DNA of 64,000 nt from Nitzschia sp. pyKryTriq1. Its lineage: Eukaryota > Bacillariophyta > Bacillariophyceae > Bacillariales > Bacillariaceae. Location of the stretch: NCBI GenBank assembly GCA_956465555.1, contig OY101126.1:104501-168500 (forward strand). The letters run 5' to 3'. The translations under genes and the position numbers were made by a program. The notes below the pieces were generated by a model. That model was not told where the DNA came from. It saw nothing but the letters and a program-made list of their open reading frames with translations, and did no database searches. Positions 53,011 through 63,890 of this stretch are shown here, piece after piece (position 1 is the first letter of the stretch; every line of letters starts with the position of its first letter).

Positions 53011-54884
53011 GAATCGACTACTAGTTTTGTCAATTTGAATTCGTTCAATAGCTGCTTGGTAGGAAAGGTGTGGGTTCGTTCGTTTCGAATTTCCAGCTTG
53101 TAGGACTGAAACAATCTTGCCAACACGATGCGGACTTCGAGTTTGGCAAAATGGGCTCCCAGACACATGTGTGGACCATGGTTGAAGGTACGAAACTTGC
53201 TCGACATGACATTGTAATCAATCTCCGTAGTGTTGGCCTTGGTCGGATCGTACAGTTTGTGATCTTTCGGCAACCACCGTTCAAAGCAAAAATGTTCGGC
53301 TCCTGGATAGAGTCCGTCGTTCATTTTCGCATGGGCTTGATGATCAATGGCGATAAAGGTACCCTTGGGAATGACGTAGCCTTTGTATTCCAACTCTTCA
53401 ATGGCTACTGTGGAATGATTTGTGAGGGGTGCTGTGAGACGCCAGGATTCTGCCAGGACGGCATTGAGAATTGGCGCATTGTTCTTGAGTTGATCGACCA
53501 AATCCAATGTAGCAGTAGTAGTAGTACTAGAAGTGCTACTACTAGTAGTATCACCATCACCGGCATCACCACATGGAAAAAAGTTTTTGTTTTGCACTTC
53601 TTCCACCAACAATGCTTCCACGTATGGATTCTGTTTCAAGTAGTGCGATATCCCTCCAAAGCTTGCTTTGGTCGTATCAAATCCGGCAAATAAAAAAAAT
53701 CGCAAATTGTCCACGAGGACTGTATCGGAGGGGAATTTCCCATCTTCGTCAACGGCATAACATAGACGTCCCAAGACACTGGTTTTCGCGGCGGGACTAC
53801 TATTGGGAGGATTCTTGCTTCTGAATTCGTCCACCATTTCTTTCAAGACATTTCCCAATTCCTCTTTATATCCATGAGCTCTGGCGAGAAGAGTTCCCGG
53901 AATCTTCATTGGAATCGGCGCATTGAATCCATCGACCCAATTCTCAAACAAATACGCGAGTCTGACCATTCGTTCTTCATCGTCCGCTGCTGCTTCTCCA
54001 AACGCACATACGAAAAAGATTCGCATGGCCAATAGCGCCCATTCCCGAGGTTCCTGAAACTCTCCCGATTCGCTCCACTGGGCCAGCTTCTTTTGGGCTT
54101 CGGAATCAATCGCCGAGGCATAATCTCGAATGGCTGTAGGTGTAAAGGCAGGTTCAAATGCCTTGCGTAGACGTTTGTGTTCTTCTCCCGCCTTGACAAA
54201 GATGGATTCTTCTCCCAACAAACTTTGAAAGTGGGGCAAAATCAGAGCCTTGACCTTTCCCCTACGTTCTTGCATCATGGCCCAACGAACATCCTCCTCC
54301 TCGGTCACCACGACCGTAGGATTCATGAGTAGATTGTGGGTAAAGATGGGACCATACTTTCGAAAACTGGAAATGTAAAAGGACTCGGCATCGTGCATAA
54401 TGGCCGGCAAGTGGCCTACGATGAACAGACCACTGTCTCCCGGCGGCAATCGTCGTCGTTTTCGCATATACTCCAATTCACTTTTCAAGCAGTACGCTGC
54501 GATTCCCGCAATGATACAATTCACCGCCAGTCGTGCCGTCATTGCGATACTACTGCTGCTACTGCTACCGCCGCTTTTAGTATCACTGCTAGTAGTAATG
54601 CTAATAGTACGACTGCTAGTACTGCCTTTCCAACACAGAGCAATGACACTGACGTAGACGGACGAGTGAAGAACATGATTTCGCCAAGTATCGTACCAAT
54701 AGTAGATTCGTCCCGACGACGACGACGATGATGATGATGATGCTGTTGATGCTGATGCTGATGCTGAAGCAGACGAGGGCAACTCCTCCGCTTTCTTTTG
54801 ATGCTGCTGGCCTTCTTCCATCATCACGCTGCCGCTGATGCTTGCTTGATGGCTAATACTATTACCGGTAGTTGGACCACTCAT
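53007..54884 (-). CDS. cytochrome P450 monooxygenase
   Basis: 625 aa, single exon, ATG at 54884. Diagnostic motifs: Pro-rich hinge RRRLPPGDSG, I-helix FAGFDTTKAS, ExxR as ESWR, the PERF-like FERW, and the heme-binding loop FNHGPHMCLGAHFAKLE with the axial Cys. A membrane segment at about 115-137 is preceded by an unusual 110-residue Ser/Ala/Thr-rich N-terminal extension. Resembles the CYP26/CYP120-like microsomal or cyanobacterial type in the I-helix and heme loop, but subfamily and substrate (sterol, carotenoid-derived or fatty acid) cannot be named from sequence alone. A short Ser/Thr/Gly insertion occurs before the K helix. Confidence 0.95.
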
Positions 54885-55668
54885 CTTCCAGTATTATATG
54901 ATATGATTGTACTCGTATGGTACTTGAAGAATCTCGTACAGTATGTTCAGTACAGTATGTGCAGTGTGTTCACTTGTTCACTTGATATATGATGAGAAAA
55001 GAAAGATATGAAAAGAAAAGAAAGACGAGTGCTGCGCATATGATGCGAGGAGATATTATGCGGGATATGATCCCAAAAGAAAAAGAGAAAATAAGCGAGA
55101 CCGCCGCACCGCGCGGACGTGAGAGAACCCACCGCCGCCGGCCGAGCGTGCGTGCGGAGATCGCGCTGAACGAACACGTCAGCACAGTCGGTCTCATCTA
55201 TCAGTCAGTCAGTCGTCAGCAACCAACGCACAGCGTACAGACAGAACCCAATCCCTGACGGAGAAGAGTCCTTGTTCTTGTTGGATTGGAGGAGTACTAC
55301 TGCTCCCTCTCACCTCCCCACTACCACCGAGCATATTCGTACTACTAAAGCAGCAAAGAAGTGCACCATCTACCCAGTACATTCCAACTACAGTCGTACG
55401 ACACTACTGCCTTATTGTTCTTGACACCATAGTACTACCAGCAGTAGGCCGCGAGAGGGGGGAACAATATTGTTGGAGCGACAGACAGTCCTCCTCTTCA
55501 CCATGGTAGTACTAGTAGACACGACCGGCAGATGTGATCGAACAAAGAGCATCAGGTGTGTATAATTTTACAGTGTCTTTTACTACAAAAAGTCGTTAGT
55601 AGTAGTCTAGCGGCAAAACTTTGCTTCAAAGAAGAAGCACCAGCGTAGCTACTACTACTGCGGTACAA
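54885..55668. other. intergenic region
   Basis: Divergent from the P450, convergent to the AGC kinase 3' end. No coding region supported; GTCAGTCAGTC at 55201-55212. Confidence 0.4.
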
Positions 55669-58600
55669 CTAGAGATTGAAACTGGAAAACATTGATGGCA
55701 CGCTTCCACCCATCTTTTCCTTTGCCTTGGCCATGGACAATCGTTTTGCCACGAGACCTTTTCCAATAGATCTATTCAGCTCTTCTTGTACACGAGGACT
55801 GTAAAGATTCTTGGGTGAAGTTCCTTCCAGGCCACCCGTGACTACCTTCTTCACAAGTCCGTCAGGGACCGGGCTCAAATCCGACACATTTCTGCGGTAA
55901 CCCTTCTTCGTCGGCGACATGGCAGCTTCGTTCCAGTTCCCTTCTAAATTTGCTATACGTTGCGGCTGGAAGACATCGTCAAGACTGAGCTCTCCTTCTT
56001 CTTCGGTGAAAGCTTCTTGTTGTGCTTCTTGTCTCTGTCGATCTAGTTCCATTTCCAGCTCTATGCCTCGTTGTTTCTCCAGTTCCTTTTGCTTGAGGCG
56101 CTCTTCTTTTAGACGACGAGCCTTTTCTTTTTCTTTCTCCTCCGTCTCGAGTCGCTTCTGCTCTTCCTCCTCACGCTTCTTTTGTAGACGAAGTTCCTCT
56201 TTTTCTTTCCTCTTCTTTTCGAGTCTTTTGCGCTTCTTTTCCGCCTCTTCTTCTTCTTTTTGGAGCCGCTTCCGTTCCTTTTCTTCGTTTTCTAGTTGCA
56301 GTTGACGCTCCTTTTCCAGTCGGAGGCGTTCTCGCTCTTCTTTGCGTCTTTGCTTTTCCTCCTCTTTTAACCGTAAGCGCTCTTCTTCGGCCTCTTTTTC
56401 TAGGCGCAATTCTTCGTCCTCTTGGCGTTGACGTTCGGCCTCTTCTTGTATTCGCAGACGTTCCCGTTCTTCTTCCGCTTCTTTTTCAAGTCGGACCCGC
56501 TCTTTTTCTTTTTCTTCTTCTTCTTGGCGTCTGCGTTCCTTTTCTTCCTCTTCTTGTAGACGCTGTTGACGCAGCTCTTCTTGGCGCTGGCGTTCTGCGG
56601 CCTCTTGCTCTTCTAGACGCTGGCGCTCCTCTTCTTCCTGTAGACGTTGTAGGCGGAGTTCCTCTTGATGTTTTCGTTCTGCCGCCGCTTCCTTTTCTTG
56701 GCGTTTACGCTCGGCTTCTTCGGCGCGTCGTTCCTGCTCCTCTGCTTCTAACCGTTTTCGTTCTTCTTCTTCTTCTTGCTCACGTTTCTTCGCTTCTTGC
56801 TGCTGTTGCTGACGCTTGAGTTCCTGCTGTTCTGCATATACTCGCGCTTCTTCCTCGGCTTGTCGGATCGCCTCTTCTTGTTCAGCCTGACGCTTCGAGT
56901 CGGCTTGCACACGAGCTTCCTCCTCCAGGGCGACTTGACGTTCTTTTTCAAGCTCGGCTTCGTACTCCTTGCGATTGGCCTCTTCATCTTGGCCTGGAAT
57001 CCAGGGTGCCTTGATTTTCTTGAGACGTAGCCGTTTCAGATTCAATCCGGTGTAAAAGACATGGTTCAATACTTCCTTGCCCTTCTTTTTGCCGGATCCC
57101 AATCGTTTGGTAGGATCCTTGATGAGTAGCTTGTCAATCAGATCTACCATGGACTTGCTGAATCCTTCCTTGAGCGGTTCGGGCTTGTCGTCACAAATAG
57201 CCTGATACAAGTCCATTTGTTCCAATCCATCGTAGTAAAATGGATTTTCTCCCGAAATCATTTCATAGAGGACCACTCCCAACGCCCACCAATCGACGGG
57301 GGCTCCGTGGCCTTGATTCTTGATAATTTCGGGTGCCACATAGTTGGGTGTGCCACAAAAGGTAAAAGTTTTATGGGGACACTTTTTAGCAAATCCAAAA
57401 TCGACAATGATGGGATATCCCTTGGCATCGATCATGATATTTTCCATTTTCAAATCGCGAAAGATAAATTCCTGACTGTGCATGTAGTTCAAGGTATCCG
57501 CGACGACCATGGAATAGAATTGGGCATGCGTTTCGGGAATGCCCGACAGCCATTCTCCCGTTTCTTCATTTTCCTTGTGAACGACATCCCACAATTCTCC
57601 ACCAGGAATCAGTCCCAATAACATATCAATCGAATCCTCATCCTCATACGTCGTGTACATGGAGGAAACAAAGGGATGGGAGAGTTCTTCCATTACCTTG
57701 ATTTCTCCACGAATGTTGGCAATCATCTTTTCATCGCCACCCAATTTGTTTTGAATCTTGAGCGCAAATTCGTGTTGCGTCTTTCCCTTTGGAACGGCCA
57801 CCCCCGGAAGATCCGTCATAGCGACGAGCCATACCTCTCCAAATTGGCCTTCTCCCAGAACCTTGATGCGTTCCAAATCGGCAGCCGTCTTCTTTTTCAG
57901 AGCCGCCTTGATGGCATTCATTTCATTGACGGCCTTGGAATTGACCAACCATGCATTTTCGTCTTCAACAACGACGGATGGTGTTTTGAATTTCGGTGGC
58001 GGCGGGGGTGGTTTCTTGGCTTCTTCGGTTGTTTGCATAATTCCTCGATATGCGTTATGGTGCAATCTCAAGAGTTTGATGGGAGATGCGCCCTCCTTTG
58101 CCTTGATGGTTTGATTCCATGGTGCTTGATAGAGCAAGTTGCGATCCCCAAACGTCGATCCGACTCCCGCCGTTCGGACCGTCACATGATCGACTTGAAA
58201 TTCGACTTCTCCCGATTCCACGACAAAATAATGATCGCCTTGATCACCCTGCTCGACGATATTCTTTCCATTTTCGACTTCGACCGATTCAAAGGCCTTG
58301 ACGAGTTTGCGAATATCGGTTTTGGCGCCCGTATTCACAAAATCTTTGAGAATAAAATTCTTCTTGGCCGTTTCTTTCAGTAAGGTCTTTTGTTCCACAT
58401 TCTTTTTATAGGACGGAGCTTCGAATTTGGAAATATCAATTTTGAGCGGCCGGGCTCGGACATTGGGCAACACGATGGGTTTACTTTCACGTTCCTTTTG
58501 TTGATGCGCCTGTTCCAACAATTTGGCGACGAGGCCTTGCTTGATCACACCATTCGAGTCTTGAAGTTCCTTGGCGTATTTGTCACGGAACATTTGAACT

Positions 58601-59208
58601 TGTTCATTCCGGCGTTGAATTTCTTCCGGAGTTAATAATAATTTCTGCTGCTGCTGCTTGTTATTATTGTCTTCATCATCCGAATCGTTTTGCAAAAACA
58701 AGAGGGCCGCATCGTCCAAATTCCACCAACTGGGCCTATCTTGTTTATCTTTGGAGGTTGCCGACGAGCGTCGTTTCGATTTGACTTTACTACTACTAGG
58801 CGATTTGTTTTGGTGGTGGGCTCGAGCCGGGGCGGATAACGGAGCTTCGAGTAGCAACTTGGCAGACTTTCGTTTGCTGGGCGTCTTGGGCGTTTTGGGC
58901 GTCTTGGGCGATTTGAGAGATATTTTTTCTTTGGACGTCGAGGGCGTCTTGGGGGACTCCAGTAAACTCGTATCCGCCACCGCAGCAGCAGCAGCAGCAG
59001 CAGCAGCATCGCTTCCGTTTCCGCCGTTCACACTCATTTTTCGTTTCACCGTCAGCTTATTCTTTTTGGTTGGCGACGTGAAGGGAGACTTCAATTCCAT
59101 TTCACCATCTCCTCCCGTACCGGTAGGGGACGACGTCTTGAGCTTCGATGACACTTTCAGCTTGGGTTTGCTGTTCGACGACTTGGGAGTCTTGAGAACG
59201 TCCGACAT
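55669..59208 (-). CDS. AGC-type kinase with degenerate cyclic-nucleotide domain and long charged helix
   Basis: 1,179 aa, single exon, ATG at 59208. Order: Ser/Lys/Pro-rich N terminus with TPK repeats (residues 1-150); one cyclic-nucleotide-binding fold at about 283-390 (VENGKNIVEQGDQGDHYFVVESGEVEF); kinase domain about 446-720 with GEGQFGEVWLV, FALKIQNK, FRDLKMENIMID, VDFGFAKK, activation loop TFTFCGTPNYVAPE, WWALGVVLYEM; then about 340 residues of Glu/Lys/Arg-rich uninterrupted helix (about 736-1075), and a short Ser-rich tail. The kinase resembles PKA/PKG. The phosphate-binding cassette reads FGDRNLLYQAPWNQT: the canonical FGE and Arg are changed, so cyclic-nucleotide response is doubtful. 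Confidence 0.92.
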   Translation of the reverse strand: MSDVLKTPKSSNSKPKLKVSSKLKTSSPTGTGGDGEMELKSPFTSPTKKNKLTVKRKMSVNGGNGSDAAAAAAAAAVADTSLLESPKTPSTSKEKISLKSPKTPKTPKTPSKRKSAKLLLEAPLSAPARAHHQNKSPSSSKVKSKRRSSATSKDKQDRPSWWNLDDAALLFLQNDSDDEDNNNKQQQQKLLLTPEEIQRRNEQVQMFRDKYAKELQDSNGVIKQGLVAKLLEQAHQQKERESKPIVLPNVRARPLKIDISKFEAPSYKKNVEQKTLLKETAKKNFILKDFVNTGAKTDIRKLVKAFESVEVENGKNIVEQGDQGDHYFVVESGEVEFQVDHVTVRTAGVGSTFGDRNLLYQAPWNQTIKAKEGASPIKLLRLHHNAYRGIMQTTEEAKKPPPPPPKFKTPSVVVEDENAWLVNSKAVNEMNAIKAALKKKTAADLERIKVLGEGQFGEVWLVAMTDLPGVAVPKGKTQHEFALKIQNKLGGDEKMIANIRGEIKVMEELSHPFVSSMYTTYEDEDSIDMLLGLIPGGELWDVVHKENEETGEWLSGIPETHAQFYSMVVADTLNYMHSQEFIFRDLKMENIMIDAKGYPIIVDFGFAKKCPHKTFTFCGTPNYVAPEIIKNQGHGAPVDWWALGVVLYEMISGENPFYYDGLEQMDLYQAICDDKPEPLKEGFSKSMVDLIDKLLIKDPTKRLGSGKKKGKEVLNHVFYTGLNLKRLRLKKIKAPWIPGQDEEANRKEYEAELEKERQVALEEEARVQADSKRQAEQEEAIRQAEEEARVYAEQQELKRQQQQQEAKKREQEEEEERKRLEAEEQERRAEEAERKRQEKEAAAERKHQEELRLQRLQEEEERQRLEEQEAAERQRQEELRQQRLQEEEEKERRRQEEEEKEKERVRLEKEAEEERERLRIQEEAERQRQEDEELRLEKEAEEERLRLKEEEKQRRKEERERLRLEKERQLQLENEEKERKRLQKEEEEAEKKRKRLEKKRKEKEELRLQKKREEEEQKRLETEEKEKEKARRLKEERLKQKELEKQRGIELEMELDRQRQEAQQEAFTEEEGELSLDDVFQPQRIANLEGNWNEAAMSPTKKGYRRNVSDLSPVPDGLVKKVVTGGLEGTSPKNLYSPRVQEELNRSIGKGLVAKRLSMAKAKEKMGGSVPSMFSSFNL

Positions 59209-60278
59209 GATAATATGTTTTTCTTGATGCGCTGATGTTCACTAACTGACTCTCCACTACTAGGCTGGAGCGATATGATGCAATACAACACTGACACTAT
59301 ACTGTAGCTACTACTACTAGTAGTTGAAAAGATGCGGAGGTGGATGATGGAGTGAATACAGCAGCCAGCAACAGCAACATCATCATCATCAAGAAGAAAA
59401 GCAGGCTCGTCCAAAAATCTTCTTCTTTTTAGTCGACGTTCGACACAAAAAGCGGCAGAAACAACACGCGGATAATGATTCTTCGAGGAAAACAATGGAT
59501 CCTACGTGACGTCACAAATCCATAACTAAAAATGCCATGCCAATCTTGGAGCGAGAGCCGGCCGGCGTGCAACGAATGACACGATGACCGAAAACCGAAA
59601 CATGCTTCTGCGTCTGGCCGTCTGTTCATTCATTCTGCCCCAGGCATCGAGTGATTCGTCAGTCGTCTCGTCAGTCCCGACCCTGTCGTAGTCGACTAGT
59701 AGAGTCTATCAAGTCGTTTCGACGCCTCGCCGCTACTAGTACCGGTACTCTAGTAGTAGATCACCGCTCGCTCTGCCTACTTGTACCGACCAGTCTACTA
59801 TCGGTACAGATATCGTATAAGTGCCGACTGGACTCTCTACTACTAGACTCTCTACTAGAGTAGAGACTACTAGTAGACTACAGAGCCAGTGCTGCAAGAA
59901 GAAGGAGAGCTATGCAGTTCTTGCACTAGTTTTAACAGGGCGACGTCATGCTCTTTTCTTCCTGCCTTTCATGCTGGCGCTTGTTTCGTGCTCTATTCGT
60001 ACGTACGTACATGCGAGATAATGGAGATACGAGGACGTATTCGTATTCGTATTCTCTCTACTAGTAGTACTACCGGTACCGGTGGTGACAAGAGCAGGAG
60101 TAGACAACGAGTAGTACGTAGTAGTATAGTATGCTCGTCGTGACTGACTGTTCTTTCTTCTTCAAATTGACACTTCTTATGGTTCGTTGCGAGGATCATA
60201 CTGCTCCACCAGCACCACCACCACGTCCTCTACTAGTAGTACTAGCCTGTGCCTCTGCTGCTGCCTGTGCTGCTAGTA
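59209..60278. other. intergenic region
   Basis: CTAGTAGT-rich around 59690-59880. No gene supported. Confidence 0.4.
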
Positions 60279-62889
60279 TTACAGTAGCATTGGATCGCAC
60301 TCTTCTTCCGAAACATGTCGAGCGCCTCCAAATTCCTCATCTCCTTCGAGATCGACGCCACTTCGGACATTGCATTGGGCATTCTTTTGCAAACCAATAA
60401 TGTAATGAAACCTGGCGTATCAAGAAAAAGAAGAAGAAGAAGAAGAAAAAGATAAACAGCAAGAACGACAACAAAAGGAACGAGTGGTGGTGAGTTTGGG
60501 TGGGTGGGGCGGCAAAGAAGCAGCAACAACAACAAGCATGGATTATCAGATTTCTTATCGATCGACAATGCATTTGTGATGGTTGTTGACGCTTTTGATT
60601 TCGTACGTACCAGTGCGATGGAATGTATAGAATTTCTCCTGCTTTTAAGACGGTTTCCACTGCTTGACTGTCCGCGGCACGTTCCAGCCAGGCCCGTTCT
60701 TCCTGGGACATGATCATGCTGCTGCTGCTGCTGCTGCTGCTGATATCGCTGATGTCGCTGATATCGTCTTCTTCCTTGGTATTCTGTAGCAGAAGCAGAG
60801 ACGAAGTAGTATCGTATCTTCCAAAATTCAAGAGCGAATGTCGAAACAGGGCACTGTGACGGGACGTGACAATTCCCAGTTTGGGACATTCTCGAGGAGG
60901 ATGCAAAATATAGCGTTTGGCACCGGTAATCATCCCGATCATGTTTTGTCCCGCATCGTAATGTGTCGCAGTCGTCACACCTCGTTCTCCAAATCGACAT
61001 TGGATTCCTTTTTGTTCGGAAGGGTCCCAACAGACAAAGGTCGGATCGGGACTACTAAAACTGGGCAAATCGCGGCTGACAAAGGACCAAGAAGAAGAAG
61101 AAGAAGAAGACGAAGACGAAGACGAATTCTTTGACGGTGGTACTTGTCGTTCTTCCTTGGGAACTCCGGCTTGCCAATAAAAGTGTGGTTTATGAGGATC
61201 CAATTGCGTCGCATCGGCATATCGAGCATGTTGGGACCAGCATTCTCGAAAGGTCAAGTCATTGTTTCGCGTTGGTGGCAATCCCATCGTTTCGACATTC
61301 CAACCGGCGGGTATAAAAAAGGCAAAAAAGGAATGGGGAGATTCTTGACACTTTCCTTGTACCGTATTCTTACTTCTGGATGCCGTTGTTGTTGCCGTGC
61401 CCGTACTACTAGTACTAGTACTAGTACTAGTACCATCAAACTGTTGAGACACATAGTCGTCCGTCCACTTTTTGTTGGCGGCAAGTAATTCCGGAACATG
61501 AGTAAGCTTGAAGGGGAGCTTTCGTTTTCGATACAAGAGGGCGGCATTGAGTTCGGTGGCATTGGTAAAATCAAAATGTTGCAATGTTTCTTGAATTCTT
61601 TTTTTTTTTGGGATGGTGGTGGTGGTGGTGGTGGTGGGCTGCTGGTGTTGTTGTGATAATGGATGATGATGATGCGGACGAGGATCATCATCATCATCAT
61701 CATCATCATCAATGGCGTCATCAATGGCATCTTGGGGCCAAGCTTGGAAGATTTCCAAAAGTGGTCGGAGAGCAGGATATCCACGGATGGGCGGTTCCAG
61801 TAGTTTGTGGGTAGGATATTCGTAGAGATGATCTTGAGTATAGTCGACTTTGGGTCCCAATGATGATTCTATATTGTTGTTGCCTGTTGCTGTTGCTGTT
61901 GTTGTTGCTGTTGCTATGAGTTGATCCCATTCGTCTTGCCACACCATTCGTTTTGGTTTCTGATCGTAATTATTATTATTCTGATTATTATTGTTGTTGT
62001 TGTTGTTGTTGTTTGGAAGATGCCGAGAGGTACGAAAGAATTGTCCATGCATACTGAATTTTGGAGTATTCGATTTGGGTTGGGCTTGAGTCAAGAGAGG
62101 ATTTTGCTGCTGCTGCTGCTGCTGCATAATACTACTTCCTTCTTCTTCTCCTCCTTCTTCTCCTTGTTGTTGTTGTTGTTGTGGGAAACGTACCAACAAG
62201 TGGGAAGGAATGCGATTATCGGAGGGTAGATTTAGTTGTATGGCCTCGTCCAACTTGGCGAGGGCCACAAAGGCGGGATGATTCTTCCAATTGTTGTTGT
62301 TGTTTTTGTTGTTGTTGTATTTTTGTTCATCCTTTTCATTCGTTCTAGAATAATAATAATGAGCGGATGATGATACTGATGATACGGATCGAAGTCGCTG
62401 CTGCGCCGAACGAGGAAGATTTGCATTGTTGTTGGATCCGTGCGGGAATATCCCCCCGGACGTTAATGATGATGATGATGAGGAGGAGGAGGAGTACGAC
62501 GATGACGCCGTCGAAGAAAAGAGATACCATAATAACACCAGCAGCAGCAGCAGACACAATAACGCGAGCAAACCCAAAAGACTCATCCAAACAATGACAA
62601 TCAAGAATCGCTGCTCTTGTTGCTTTTTTTGACGTTTTCGTTTGTCATATTTCAAATCCCTTGCTGCTGCTGCTGCTGCTGCTGTTGCTGCTGCTTCTAT
62701 CGCTGTATTACACATTCTCCTCGTTCTCTTGGTATTATTGGTATGGGTACTGGTATTGGTATTATGGTTGACTCTATTACCACCACCAGCAGCAGCAGCA
62801 GCAGTACCACCAGAGGTCGAGTGATGCTGCTTGGCATTGTTGCTGTTGCCGTTGCTGCTTCTACTGCCTCTTGATTTGATCATCATCAT
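60279..62889 (-). CDS. membrane-anchored JmjC/cupin-8 2-oxoglutarate oxygenase
   Basis: Two exons, 62889-60611 and 60411-60279, 803 aa; intron 199 bp, GTACGT...GCCAG. The join completes the signature IPSHW|FHYIIGLQKNAQCNVRSG, without which the last JmjC strand would be missing; the frame instead continues to a different, poor C terminus if unspliced. A single TM helix at about residues 94-125 (FLIVIVWMSLLGLLALLCLL) makes it type II. Iron ligands are His643 and Asp645 in THYDAGQN, with His762 in WFHYI; Lys in KRYILHPP. The N-terminal arm is Ala/Gln/Asn-rich. Family members hydroxylate protein side chains in the ER/Golgi lumen; substrate unknown. Confidence 0.88.
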
Positions 62890-63057
62890 TATTATTATGC
62901 GGCTGATGTGGTACTGTACTATTATTCTTATTAGACGACGACGATGTTGATGTTGATGATGTTGATGTGGCCTTTCTGTATAAGCAGTCGTTGCATCGCG
63001 TTTTTAATAGTACCGGTAATAATACAGTACTGTAGAACGAATTCAATTATTGGTGTT
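62890..63057. other. intergenic, low-complexity
   Basis: TATTAT/GATGTT triplet-like repeats; no gene. Confidence 0.4.
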
Positions 63058-63121
63058 GTTATTGTTGTTGTTGTTGTAAAACTCAGCGCTTCTCATAATC
63101 GACAGGTTACCTACGGATCGG

Positions 63122-63786
63122 TTGAGTCGGAAAGTCCAGCTTTCGACCGAGTGGACTCCTACTGGAACGATTGACGATCCCGAAGTCTCTAGATTCTATA
63201 ACCCGGTACAACCCGAATGGCCCAGAAGGATAGCATACCAAACACGAACTCTGAAAAGAGGAGGAAGAAGGAAACGAGGAAGAAACAAGCTCAGAAATTT
63301 CAAAGAGACACGATCTGCAACTAGCAGCTCGACTACCAACAACAACGACAACAATCGAGACAACTACTAACTATTTTAACTCTCCCACCCGCCCACCCGG
63401 TCTTCCAACATGACTACCGAAGGTTCGAAGCCCTTTGAGTTCAATTCGACGGGTCGTCTCGCACGGCCTCAAGAACGAGCCCAATAGGACCAAAGACCTA
63501 TGGCTGTCTGTCAGATTTCCGTGGCCGTCGGGTGGTCGTGCAACTAGATGCAGACACCCATATGCAACAACGCCCTAATCTAGACGGATTGGAGGACTGG
63601 ATCCAGATGTTCCAACCAGCGGTCGCCGATAGTATACGCCAAGTCAAAACCCGTGAGGCCGCAGCAGCCGCAAACCGAGACCAACACCAGAATCAACCAA
63701 ACCAACATCAACCCCAGAATCAAACACACCAGCACCATAATCCACCAAACCAGAATTACAATCAAAATCAACGAGATGGGTTCTAA
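63122..63786 (+). pseudogene. decayed repeat-associated coding region (gag-like?), frameshifted
   Basis: Two successive frames: 63122-63370 (82 codons, basic, RRKRGRNK; the true ATG is not seen since it opens with a non-ATG) and 63532-63786, where a frame reads SDFRGRRVVVQLDADTHMQQ and then Asn/Gln/His-rich repeats (QNQPNQHQPQNQTHQ). A stop at 63485 and a frame change separate the stretches. The nearby structured terminus suggests a transposable element remnant rather than a gene. No RT or integrase motif within the window. Confidence 0.35.
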
Positions 63787-63890
63787 CCGGACCCGAATAC
63801 CCTGCGACGCTCCAGGAGAGCGCTGATAGGGCCGGGTTGAGGACGTAACACATCCTCTGCCGGTAATAAATAGAATTCAATTTTTTTTTT
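63758..63890 (+). repeat. dispersed repeat, copy 2: structured 3' terminus with T-run
   Basis: About 90-95% identical to 18838-18978, with the same AACCGGACCC/GGGCCGGGTT stem, inner CGCTC-GAGCG hairpin, AATAAA and a T10-T11 run. Substitutions such as CCCC to CCCT and GCTGC to GCTGA fall in loops or unpaired spacers as far as I can fold by eye. Confidence 0.75.
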
